This document shows, in pieces, positions 36,384 to 46,974 of a stretch of 64,000 nt of DNA (within the stretch, counting starts at the first letter, position 1; every line of letters begins with the position of its first letter). The stretch covers positions 930,001 through 994,000 of the forward strand of contig JAIWZP010000006.1 in assembly GCA_025201375.1 (NCBI GenBank). The letters run 5' to 3'. The position numbers and the translations under genes are program-made. The notes beneath the pieces were generated by a model. It was given only the letters and a program-made list of their open reading frames with translations, made no database searches and was not told where the DNA came from. The DNA comes from Gongronella butleri. Its lineage: Eukaryota > Mucoromycota > Mucoromycetes > Mucorales > Cunninghamellaceae.

Positions 36384-38944
36384 TCATGCGGCTTCTTCCT
36401 GGTCCATCATAAGCAACGAATTGGCTATTTCCATGGCCTCCAATGAGCCTGTGCTGACGGTGGTATAATAGCGGCTAAAGTCGTCGTGTGCTTGCTCATC
36501 AGGCGTCGATGGCGATGCTGTTGGCTGCCTGTCCGTGCTGGATGTGTCGTCATCATCATCGTCGTCCTCGTCAGTATCGTCGGTATCGTCGTCGTCGACA
36601 TCGTCCTCTTCATCCGATGTGTACACGGTGTCTGTCTGGTTGTGACGCATTTGCTGGGAGCGGCAGGTGTCTAGCCATTCGAGATACAATGGGTCGGTGG
36701 TCGGATCAATGCGCTCGTACATGAGCATGTAGGGATTGGCAGCCAACACGTCATCTGTGGCGCATTGATCGACCTTGCTGTCAGAGATGCGATACCAGGA
36801 AGGCTGGATGTGCCATTCGGATGGCGAGGCATCCGTGTTTTTCCGGCGTGATCGACATTTTGAGCATGTACAATGGGTGGGGACGATGCGACGCTTATAG
36901 GCGATATAGTGGCCATAGCTGTGCGTGCCGTAGTGGACGACGACGCTCATGAGGCGGTAGATGAAGCGATCGTTGTCTGTTTCTGGCTGGACGGGGGGCA
37001 ATTGCTGCATTTGTTGCTGTTGTTGGGCAGGCGAGCGAGAGAGGGATTTTGTGGCCTCGGTATGTAGCGTGCCATCGGTGACGTAAGGCGTCAGATCGAG
37101 GTATTGGTCGAAATGCAGCTGGCACGCGTTCTTGAGCACCATGCCTGACGCGTGGTGCACCGCCGACCGCGTCACGTGCAAGCATAACACACGTGGCATC
37201 TTGGCAAACATCACCTGGATCGTCGATTGCGCGCTAATGGTCCGCCGCACACTCACCCGCTGATTCACCCATCTGAGAGCGTCCTCCTCCTCCTCCGACT
37301 CTTTGCTTTCATCACTTTCATTGCTACTGTTGCCGTTGCTGCTGTTGCTACTGCTGCTGCTTGTCGTGTCGTCCTCCTCATCCTCGGAGCTATCCATGGC
37401 GTGGACACGCAGCCGCTCCTCCAATGCGCGCCTCTTGCGATCCAGAGCAACCACTCGGCCCAAAACGCGCCGCTTTTCGTCCTTGTTGGTGCCTGCACGC
37501 TTCAATTGCTGCTGCAACACCTTGTTCGTCTCTTGTGCGCGTCCAATCGCAGCCAGCAGAGCACATTGCCGGCATGACGCGTCGCGAAGGTACTCGATCG
37601 CCGTGAATTGCCGCAAACTCTGTTCAATCGTCACCGAATACTACGAAAGAACAATTTATGAGGCGTCGTTTCTTTTTCTACATGTGAAAAGGGTCGTACA
37701 GCGTTGGGCAGGCTCAGCTGCACATTGTTGAACGGGAAATGACGAATGGCACCCTAAAAAAAAAAAGAAAATGAGCCCACCATGACGCGTTTTTTTTTTT
37801 AAAAAAATTACAGTGTAGCCGCACTTAACGCACGACAGGCGGCTTGCAAGCAGACCTGAGAGCGGGCTGTGTGTGACTTTTAAGGATGCGGTGGATGCAC
37901 CAATGACACGATTGAGCGACGCGTCTTTGAGAAGATCGGACAGTCCGCCGTGCTGATGATGATGATGATGATGTCGGTGCGGCGTTGATGGTGGTGGTGG
38001 TGGTGATGCGGGTGAGGGCGAGGATGATGAGGAAGTGGAAGATGTGGAAGATGAGGACGATGGCGTAGGCGTGGGCGAAGACGCAGTGGACGACGAGGCT
38101 GCGGTTGCTTCTTTGTTCAATTCCGTGTCCAATGCGCCAATGAGCAATTGGAAAAATTCTTGGGCGTCCTGCTGGTCGTGGCTAAAAAGCGAGAATCGCG
38201 ACCGGCGGCCAAACGACGCGTGTGTTTTGGCAAGCGCGTGCACCAAATGATATGGGTGGATGCTCGACCGACGCGATTGTGGCGCTGCAAGTCGTCGCAG
38301 CGTCATCCCAAGCGCAGATGACACGGCACTGTCCCCGCACGCCTCGAGATGCTGGTGCAGTGTCGGTAATGACGAGAGAGACTATGAAAAAAAGGGGCGA
38401 ACCATGAAAAAAAAGAAAAAAGAAAAAGAAAAAAAACGCGTTTGGTATTTCTGCTCCATTTTTCCACAATCCTGCGCCGCCATTTCAAGTTTCTTTGGCC
38501 CAATTGACCACATCTGTTGCCTCTATGTCGGTCTGCATGTCCTACTTCGATCTGTCGCCACATGGATGCCTCTTTTTTTTTTTTCTTTTTTACCTGCAGG
38601 ACCGAGTTCAAATAGCAGGAATTGCCAGTGTTGACAATGCCTGCCACCCATGGTGGCGGCGGGCGCGTGTTTGATGCGTGGCAAGTGAGTGCGAGGTCGC
38701 TCACACCCTTTGAAAAGAGAGTGTCTGTGCTGGAGAGCAAAAATGTGAGTGTGGCCCACGGGCGGGACAGTAGGTGGCCCGCGAGGGTCACGGCGACATC
38801 CAGGGCGTGCACAAGAGCATAGTAAAAGGGCAGCGTGCGAAGCAGCGGTAGGAGCACCGCAACAAGCCCGAGAATCGAGACTGCAAGCTGGAAAAGCGTC
38901 GATAGGTCGTTCAGCAATGCCTGAACGGCTTCCAGCGTGACCAT
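36384..38944 (-). CDS. membrane-anchored ubiquitin-specific protease (UBP1/USP30-like), 749 aa
   Basis: Exons 38944-38594, 38381-37812, 37753-37682, 37640-36384 give 750 codons. The peptidase C19 Cys box GIVNTGNSCYLNSVLQ carries the nucleophile C110; the His box YGTHSYGHYIAYKR lies in the last exon, followed by DSKVDQC and YMLMYER. Two CxxC pairs (CVKCGYT and CRQC) are the usual zinc-ribbon positions. A long hydrophobic segment (residues 17-55) precedes the catalytic domain, as in yeast Ubp1 and human USP30, which sit on ER or mitochondrial outer membranes. Low-complexity Ser/Thr/His inserts and a very acidic Asp-rich C-terminal tail are extra. An in-frame ATG at 39010 would add 22 residues that are also hydrophobic; the nearer one is the conservative choice. 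It removes ubiquitin from membrane-bound substrates (inferred from family). Confidence 0.9.
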
Positions 38945-40106
38945 CGAAACAAGTGAGTGAAAAAGTGAAGAGACAAAACGAAAGAAAGAATAGACGTGGA
39001 AAAAAAGCAAAAATCCGTCCCTTCTCTAAAAACTCCGCCCTGAAAGCTCCCTCTTTCTCCATAGATCATCAAGTTGTCCACACCTGCCCCCCTTTTTTAT
39101 ACAAAGCGAAACATGACAACGGCGCGTGCGTGCGCGTGTATGTGTGTGTGTATGTGATTTGGCACGCGAGCAATGAATTCATCATGCAAAGAGATATAAA
39201 ATAGAGAAAATGGGCCTTTTTTGAAAAAAATAAAAAAAAAGACGAGGAAAAAAGGGTCATTGGATCAGGGCATTCAACAACTGACCCTGAGGGCCGTCAG
39301 GGCCAATGTCAGGGTGGTGCGGACCCGCTATGGATCTTGCCAATTGTAAAAAATAAAATAAAAAATAAAAAGGAAAATTGCCTCGCCAGACGACCATTAC
39401 ACAGCAGGCTGGGTGTCAGGTGGGGGGAGACCCTCACTGTCAGTTTCATCCAGCTTGGCAAGTGGGGGGGGGGAGAGGGAAAGTCAAGTGTTTCAACTTT
39501 TAGAACTAGCGGCGCGCGTTCTGCTCCTTTCTGCTGCTGCGAGATTGCATAGCGCGTGTCTCATGCTGGCTTGGGCGGCGGCGGGCTTTTCCCTCGCTTC
39601 ATTGCTTGCGGGGGCATGACGCTCTGATTATTTTTTATGTTTTTTTTTTCATGTCGGACAAATGCGCGCAAAATGCTATTGCTTGCCGCCAGCGAGAAAT
39701 TGCCTCAAAACTTACGTCAACGACGCAGGGCACGCCGCCCGCCCCGAGTAACACTCACCGAAAAGCCGATGAAAAAAAAAAGCTGGCAATCAGTGTGGAT
39801 TTTATTTATTTCTGCCTTTTTTTTTTTCTCTCATTTCGCCTCTTCTCTCCCTTTCCATCTCCTTTGCCACGCCATTGAGTCCTCCCTTTTTGCCTGATCC
39901 CACCTCTTTTATTGCCAAGAAAAAAAAAAAGAAAAAGAAATTTGTAAGAAATCCACATCCCCCCGCACAGTATGAGCACACACGCGCACACAGAAAAAAA
40001 AAGGGGGGAGGGAGATCGACTCTTTTACGTCACTTTTTTCCACTGACCTCCTATTTTAGCCAGGCCCTAATTCCAAAGTTGGAAAGTCATTTTTGCCACC
40101 CATTCC
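38945..40106. other. gene-free interval between divergent ubiquitin-protease and copper-fist genes
   Basis: No coding frame is supported. It has a GT-rich stretch (39125-39155), A and T runs, and a G run at 39463-39473. It must hold both promoters. No TATA-like box is evident near the copper-fist start. Confidence 0.45.
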
Positions 40107-41733
40107 ATGCTGATCAACGGGGTCAAGTTTGCCTGTGCAACTTGCATCAAGGTATTCTTTTTTTTTTTTTGATTGTTTGCCTCTCGAGCGACGCGTGTCG
40201 CTTTGGGAGAAGCGCGTCGCGAGCCGGTCCAAAGGGGGATCGCGATGCACGGAAAAAGAGGGGAAAAGAGAGGGGGGAAGATTGATTTATCGCGCAATAT
40301 AAACAGAAATCGATTTTTTTTGCGATTCTTTGCATCATTCTGCGTCTGTACGCCGATGTCTCTTGTTTCCTTAGGGACATCGGTCGTCCAATTGCAAACA
40401 CACGGACCGCCCATTGTTTGAGATCAGGAAAAAAGGGCGGCCCGTCAGTCAATGCGTGATCTGCCGCGATCTCAGAAAGACAAAGCAGCTCCACATCAAG
40501 TGTGTATGCAAAAAGAAGCGAAAAGGTAACCACCCAAAAAAAAAAAAAAAAAAAAAAAAAAAACACCTCAGTGGCACAAGAACCGAGGAAAGAGAGAGAA
40601 ATTTGACGCGTGCTTTTCTCAACTTTATTTTCTTTTTTTTTATTGTTGCGCAAGAATCGGCGATGCCTATGAGCCCGTCATCGTCGGATGGCAAGTCTGT
40701 GGAACCGTCGTCGTCGTCGCGGTCGATGAGCATGGAGCAGGCGGTGCCATCGCTAGCGCTGGATGACGATGGTGATGAATTGTGTATGCGTAGCAGGTCC
40801 AATTCGTCTGTTTCCACGTGTTCCGTGGCGTCGACGGCGACGGCAGCCATGTCCACGACGTCGTCTGCGGCAGCAGCAGCAGCAGCAGCCAGCGCGTATT
40901 CATGGGCATTCGTCAGTCTGCCGCCACACTCGCCGCTTTGCGAGCTGCATGCGCCGGACGCAGGCATTGGCTATGTTTTCCAGAAAAAAGACGCCAAGCG
41001 GAGAACAAGCAATGCCAACGCGTCATCGATGCCAGGCATGACCGTATTCCCGAGCGCGTCCACATCGTCGCGTGCCACCCCTCCGCCACAACAACAGCAA
41101 TCACATCAGCAATCACATCAACACCACCAACAACAGCAACAACACCAGATGCAGGGCAATGCCATCTTTGATCAAGAGATTCTGCAGGAATTGGATGATG
41201 ATCTGTGCAATTTAATCGATAGCATGCTGCATGACAAACCGCCGCCTATTTCCACATCCTCCAGTTCATCTTCGTATGCAACCATGCCGTCTGCAACCAC
41301 GTCTTCGGCGCTCTTGTCACATCAACCCACATCCTCGACCCTTCCAAGCACGTCATTATCTCAAATCAATGGAAATAACACAAATGACAAACCAATGCCG
41401 CCCGTCGCTTATGGTCAATGCAGGAAACAAGCTCAATGGCACCCGCATGCCCCGCCCCCGGGTGTCGTTGGCGAATCCGTCGTCATCACTACCACGCCAT
41501 TGCCACGGTGGCAACAACATCACCCGCCACAACATCAACCCCAGTCCCAGGAACACCAATTGCAGCAGCACCATACCATCAGCACCACACGCATCGTCAC
41601 TTGCTACTGCGGACCCAATTGCACATGCCCAGGCTGCCTCGTCCATCCAACCAACTCACTCTTTGCCTCACAGGGTCTCGACCCCTATGCAGGCTACCCC
41701 GCACAGCCCTCGCTCAGCTCTGATGAAGATTAA
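40107..41733 (+). CDS. copper-fist transcription factor (Cuf1/Ace1/Mac1 type), 424 aa
   Basis: Exons 40107-40151, 40375-40525, 40655-41733 give 425 codons. The first two exons rebuild an N-terminal copper-fist DNA-binding domain: KFACATCIKGHRSSNC with C10, C13, C22 and H24 as zinc ligands, then the minor-groove KKGRP hook (34-38), CVICRD and a basic CKKKRK end. The fold binds GC-rich elements of copper, iron or stress genes in the nucleus. The rest is Ser/Gln/His-rich, with a polyalanine patch and polyglutamine. Near the C terminus is CYCGPNCTCPGCLVH, matching the CxCx3-4CxCx2Cx2-4H copper-sensing motif of Cuf1/Mac1/Haa1 proteins; there is one copy here. The first exon is only 15 codons, so the start would be missed by single-exon searches. 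Confidence 0.93.
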
Positions 41734-42383
41734 GAAAGAAAAAAAAGACAATCAAATGCAAATCGCTCGTTTTTTTCTTATGATTTATGCCCCCACTCCT
41801 TTCCTTTTTTTTTTCTTTTCTTACGCGCCAATTGCTCGTCTACCCCTATGCTGCTTCTCTGTATGTCCCTTGCTGTATGCTGTATGATCCCTCACCCTTT
41901 GTCCCTCTCGCGGATCAAAAGCCGCAAGAACTAAAAAATAAAAAATAAAAAATAAAAAAATTGAAAAAATAGAAAAAAGGATGCAATTGACACATGAAAG
42001 GCGCTGAGCGAGTTTCCATCGGTAGCTCAAATGGATGTGTTGGAGAGACAAAAGGGCGCGTCGGATTCTAGGCCCTCGGCGCAGCCCTGCATTACGTGGC
42101 GGCGTGTTTTTTTTTTTTTTGTTCTCTTTTCTGTCGGGCGATGGCGCGTGACACTTTGCTTTGCATGATTTTTGAGGAGGTTGTCTCTTGTTTTGACTTG
42201 GACGGCTACGTGGATTGGGGAAAAACTCCCTTGTGTGCCAAGCGCGCGCCAGATTAAGGTTGTGCGAAACAAAACAAATTGACGCCTTGCCATTTAAAGC
42301 CTCCCTATCCTTTTTTTACTGCTGACTGGTGTTTGTTCCTCTCTCTTTCACAATCTTTTTACCCTTTTTTTCAATTAGCAATC
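41734..42383. other. intergenic between copper-fist and calmodulin genes
   Basis: The 3' flank of the regulator is T-rich. It has AAAAAT-type tandem units at 41935-41957 ('aaaaaataaaaaataaaa') and a T/C-rich leader (42308-42375) for calmodulin. No other gene is seen. Confidence 0.45.
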
Positions 42384-42949
42384 ATGGTAACGTGGGGCAG
42401 CCCCAATTGCACAAAAAAAAGAAGAAAAAAATAGAAAATTGACGCGTCGTGCCTTTTTTTTTTTTTTTTGTTTATGCCAGTCTGACCAGCTTGATCAAGA
42501 CCAGATTACGGAGCTCCGCGAGGCATTTGACCTGTTTGACCGCGACCACAATGGTTACATTGACACCAAAGAGCTTGGTGCCGTGATGAAATCGCTTCAG
42601 ATGAATCCTTCCGAGGCCGAGCTCCAAGACATGATTAACGAAGCCGACGCCGACGGCAATGGCACCATGGACTTTAATGAGTTCCTCACGCTGATGGCCA
42701 AGTAAGGGCTAAAACAAGGGAAAAAAAAAAAAAAAAAAAAAAGAGGCAACACGTGTGAAAAAGAGAGCGAAAAGCCGAATGTGTCTCATCGTCCCCTGTC
42801 TTTTTTCGTCTAGAAAACAACGTGACACTGATGCCGCCCAGGAGCTGCTCCAGGCGTTCAAGGTCTTTGACAAGGACGGCAACAATTATATCTCACGCGA
42901 CGAGCTGCGTCAAGTCATGGACTCTGTCGGTAAAAACGCTTATGTTTGA

Positions 42950-42994
<45 letters not shown>

Positions 42995-43203
42995 AATGGA
43001 CGCTCACGCAAGCTCCTTGTGCTTCATCTCTTAGGCGAGCGGCTATCACAGGCACAATTGGATGAGATGATTCAAGAGGCCGATATAGGTAAAAACGAAA
43101 GTCACTCACGACGTGGCCGCATGGATTCTCATTTTTTTTTTCTCATGTAGATGGCGATGGGCGCATCAATTACGAGGAATTCGTCAAGATGATGGTGAAA
43201 TAA
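42384..43203 (+). CDS. CMD1: calmodulin, 148 aa
   Basis: Exons 42384-42386 (only the ATG), 42481-42701, 42814-42929, 43035-43088, 43151-43203 give 149 codons, exactly the usual length. An intron straight after the ATG is common in fungal calmodulin genes. Four EF-hands are present with loops [36 protein letters not shown] and [12 protein letters not shown]; all keep acidic positions 1, 3 and 12, so all should bind Ca2+. Compared with consensus, loop 1 has His at position 4, and the helices between loops 3 and 4 diverge ([17 protein letters not shown]). It is the cytosolic and nuclear Ca2+ sensor for kinases, calcineurin and myosins. The stop is 59 bp from the stop of the convergent cobalamin adenosyltransferase gene, so the 3' ends probably overlap. 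Confidence 0.97.
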
Positions 43204-43262
43204 ATAGGCGACGTGAAACGCAGACTCTTTTTTGTTTATTTTCTATTCGATACTGATTAAAA

Positions 43263-44233
43263 TCATTGAGGTTTGATGTACACCTTCTCCTCTTTGCCCG
43301 CATGCTTGGCGGCCAGACGCGCGGCATTGAACAAAAAGTCGCTCAGTCTAAAAAAAAAAAAAAGGGGGGGTGAGAAAGCGCAAACATAAAAAAGGCACAT
43401 TTGGATGCGCACCTGTTCAAATAGACGGCGACGCTGTCATCGCAGAGGTGTTCACGCGCTAATGGCTGCACGCGGCGCTCGGCGCGCCGGCAAATGGATC
43501 TGGCCACATGCAGCGTCGAGCTCGCCTTGCCACCCGACTAGACGAAAAAAAAAAAAAAAAACATAAAAATGAGCTGATTCGTCCCTGAAACGCGCTTTCT
43601 TGGGGCCGTACAGGCAAAATGAACTTGGTCAGACGCGGCAATTCCTCGTCGGCCTTGTCGATCCAGTCCTCGAGCTCCTTGACAAGCGCGCCAGTCGGGT
43701 CAAAAGTGGTTTGGCCTAAAGAAATTATAGAAAAACAGAGATGCATGCGTTAGGGAAGGACGCGGCGCGATCCAATGACCATGTCTACCTAGTCGGCGCT
43801 CATTGGAACGCTCGCGGGGCGTGGCAATGTTGGATCCGATATCTTGCAGACAACATTGCACCTTTTTAAAGCGTGTCGTGAGTCCATCGTTCCCAAAGCT
43901 TTGCTTCCTTTTTTTTTACCTTTTCGAGGCACTCGACGAGGAATTCCTCGTTTTCCAAGTACTCCATGGCCAATCTATGGGATAAAATGGGCCGGGTCAA
44001 TCAATTGGCAGGCGGTGGGAACGTGCCTCGTGGCCAAGTACCCAAGGTAGCTTGACAGCTCGTCAGTGGTTCCGAGCGCCTCAAAGATATCGTCGTCCTT
44101 GTCGCGTCGCTCGCCGTTGTACAGGCTGGATGTGCCTAGCAATGACGCGTCAATTTGGCGTGTTTTTTGCTTTCCCCCCCCCTGCCATGGCTTTTGGCTT
44201 ACCCTTGTCGCCGGTCTTTGTGTAGATCTTCAT
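43263..44233 (-). CDS. cob(I)alamin adenosyltransferase (PduO/MMAB type), 188 aa
   Basis: Exons 44233-44203, 44135-44042, 43974-43920, 43861-43789, 43715-43612, 43537-43413, 43347-43263 give 189 codons. The enzyme moves the adenosyl group of ATP onto cob(I)alamin, making the coenzyme for methylmalonyl-CoA mutase. Seen: [23 protein letters not shown] (ATP site, split over two exons), [28 protein letters not shown], and the [22 protein letters not shown] signature. The first residues, [11 protein letters not shown], begin directly in the conserved domain, so no mitochondrial presequence is visible; either it acts in the cytosol or an upstream exon was missed. The 44041 donor (GTACTT) was chosen to restore the LGLAMEYL reading. 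B12 enzymes are rare in fungi outside early-diverging lineages. Confidence 0.92.
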
Positions 44234-44345
44234 TCAAAAAGTGCGAAAAAAAAAGGAAAGAGAGCAAAAAAAAAAGACGAGAATTGCGGATCTCCGCTCT
44301 TTTTTTTAATTTTTTTTGTCTTCTTTTTCTCTTTTTACCAGATCT

Positions 44346-45550
44346 ATGTCTTTGCGACGACCATTAGTGCGCGTCTTTTCCCGCCACACGTGCCGCTGCG
44401 AGCGAACAGGTCTATTACGCGCTCATTTGCTCACTCCAGGTCGGGCAAACACGATCCACTCGCGCTATTTGTCGTCGTCGAGGTCACTTTTGGCCCTGCC
44501 GTCGACTTTTGAGCCTTCTTCGGCCATGGAGACGACGACGCCGGCGTTTCTGGCGGCCAACGAGGCGCTATTGTCGTCGCTGCACGATCAGGTGGGTCTG
44601 TCGTGGGCGGCGACAATTGTTGTGAGTACATTGGCGCTGCGGTCGGCCATCACGTTACCCATTGCCATCTACCAGCAGCGCATCATTGCTACCATGATCA
44701 ATCTCGCCCCGATGCTGCAGAGCTGGGCAGAAACGTACAAGGTCAATGTCGCCAAACAACTCAAAACACGCGATTATGATAAATATCAAAAAGAGCTCAA
44801 TCGCCAGGTAAAAAAAAAAAAAAAAACCTCATCATGGCAAATCTAAATGCATGCGGCCGCATCTGTTGACATGTTTTTAATGACGCAGTATCGCGCCAAA
44901 GTCAAGCAGATCTATGCACATCATGGATGCAGCCGATGGAAGCTTTTTACGCTGCCATATGTGCAGATTCCTCTATTTGTCAGCATGACGCTGTCTGTGC
45001 GCGACTTGCTGGGCATGCCGCTGCCATTCTACGGCCGTTTGCACGACGCGCCGCTCGTCGACATGTCAAGCGACGGCTTTGCCTCTTGGATGGACCTCAC
45101 CGCCACCGATACCACCATGTTCTTTCCTTTGCTGATTGGCGCTGGCAACCTCATCAATGTCGAGGTAAAAAAAAAAAAAAAAAAAAAGTTGGGGGGAGGA
45201 GGGGAAGGAGAGTGCCAAAAGAGGCGCTACACGACCCGACACGCCAATTCGGATTTAACCGCGTTTTCATCCTTTTTTTGCAGTTGAACGAGTGGTTTGC
45301 GCGGCATCAGGAGCTATCGACCACGCAAAAGGTGATGAACAATGCGATGCGGTGCCTCGCACTGGCGTTCATCCCTGTTGCGGCCCACGCGCCTATGGCC
45401 ATCTGCCTGTATTGGACGACATCCTCTTGGTACAGCGTCGGCCAGAATTTACTTTTAAAAATTCCAAAGGTCCGCCACACGCTCGGTCTGCCCATGATCA
45501 AGAAACCTGCACAGACGCCATCCCCTTCCCTAGAATCCACCAGTAGATAA
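44346..45550 (+). CDS. COX18: mitochondrial inner-membrane insertase, Cox18/Oxa1 family, 334 aa
   Basis: Exons 44346-44807, 44889-45164, 45284-45550 give 335 codons. The N terminus (MSLRRPLVRVFSRHTCR) is basic, Ser/Arg-rich and free of acidic residues, a typical mitochondrial presequence. Family blocks are the first membrane segment with LALRSAITLPIAIYQQR, a short linker with LAPMLQSWAETYK, the YVQIPLFVSMTLSVRDL segment, and the later LIGAGNLINVE and CLYWTTSSWYS segments. These match Cox18 (Oxa2) better than Oxa1, which has a longer C-terminal coiled coil. Cox18 moves the C-terminal tail of Cox2 across the inner membrane. Divergent from the cobalamin adenosyltransferase gene with only 112 bp between starts. 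Confidence 0.9.
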
Positions 45551-45839
45551 TAAAAACTTGCCATTTCCAATTCTTGCTTGTTTTTTTTTTTTCTCTAAAA
45601 TGCACACTTTTCCGCATTCAATGCAGCATCGCCGAAGGTTTTGACCATCCTACTTTTGCCGCAAATGTTTTGAGCGTCTGTCCGTCGCTCGATGAGTCGT
45701 AGAAAACGAAGATCAACAAGGACGTTGGCGAGAACATGGCAATTAGATCCTTTTATTGAGTATTTTGCTTGCCTGTAATGAATAAATATTCTACTGGAGT
45801 TGAGTTGACAATTCAACTCTTGTTGTTCTAATGAACCCA

Positions 45840-46740
45840 TCCTTGCGGCACGGCGATGGTTGGAACGCGCGCAAGTGGCGATTTTCAAAATTGGCGATTT
45901 TTCCCAGGGACACAGTCGACGAGCTGAAAATCGAGAAATTTAGTTCCTCTGATCGCCACGCCATGTCACCCACCAGGCAAACGCTTTTATAAAACTGATG
46001 AAATCAAGTAAAACCCAGGGGTCCATTGGCTAGGTTTGGCGTAATACGCGTTTTATGCTTTATTTTCGATACCAGGCCAACTCAACGAAAAGTGCCTGTA
46101 TCGCCGAGAAACAATCACCATCAGAGAGAGCATGGCTCGATGCATACGTGGGCATCGATGATCACCTGAAAAAGGCCATTTTTGGCATTTTTGACGCGGT
46201 TTTAAAATCATAGATAATTTTCGACGCGTGATAAACCGCGTCAGTCCTCGATTTGCACGCGTCTTTTCTTAATCAATACTATGCACCTGGAGGCTCTCTT
46301 GCTGATGGACGCGTCGGCGCAGCTCGATGAACGCATTCTTCCCGCGCAATTCGCCTTTGAAATTAAATCTAAAATTGCCAATTGCTCGTCGTTGGACAGA
46401 TGGATCCCACCCTTTTTTGTCATTTTCCGTGGTTTCTCGGTGCGCTTCATCTTGTGTGCGAGTTTGGCAGAATTCTGGAGACCTGAATTTTCCATTTTGT
46501 TTTTGAAGACTCGCGACGATGAAAGTTGGATTTGCGTGTGGCGTGCCCAAATGGCTTTTTGTCAGCTGCGAAATGAGCCCCCTCCGGGTTTCCAGTTTGC
46601 AATGTCATGCTGGGATGCATATCGGCGTCTTGTGGTGCCTGGCTGGCAGTGCTGCTATTGGTAAATTGCTAAAATGCCCATTTTTGAACCTTTCACCCAT
46701 GAAAACTTGCTCAGATCCGTGTCAAACTTGACACAATGAA
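45840..46740 (+). repeat. dispersed repeat with internal open frame, copy 4
   Basis: It is colinear over about 850 bp with 59200-60060 and reverse-complementary to 20620-21240. Markers: 'gatcgccacg' (45952; 59273), 'ggtccattggctaggtttggcg' like 'tgtccattgactggttttggcg', 'catacgtgg' (46144; 59471), 'aaatctaaaattgcc' (46367) against 'aaatctaaaatcgcc' (59700), and 'agaattctggagacc' (46469) against 'ggaattctggaggcc' (59810). An open frame at 46281-46664 (127 codons) overlaps this and shares RW..FFV.FRGF and EFWRPEFSIL with the copy at 20.6-21.1 kb. Confidence 0.75.
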
Positions 46741-46974
46741 TGTTCAGGGCAAGGATTCAAATAAAGAATCGACTTTTGACGGCCGTCGATGAGTGCATTT
46801 CTTGTGTGATTTGCCTGAAAAATGCTGAAAAAAGGCGTAGCCTATAGTGAAACACAACCCATCTCAAAGTAAAGTGGCCCGCTGTGTGCCGCACCAGTCT
46901 GCAAACAAGGAATTGGTGGGTGGTGGGGGGGATCTGGACTTAAAAGGACGTGTTTTTGGAGGAGGAGATGGATT

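Noticed and set aside
42005..42085. D-arm-like 'ggtagctcaaatgg' suggesting a tRNA
   Set aside because: No T-arm with TTCGA and no matching acceptor stem follows within 60 bases.
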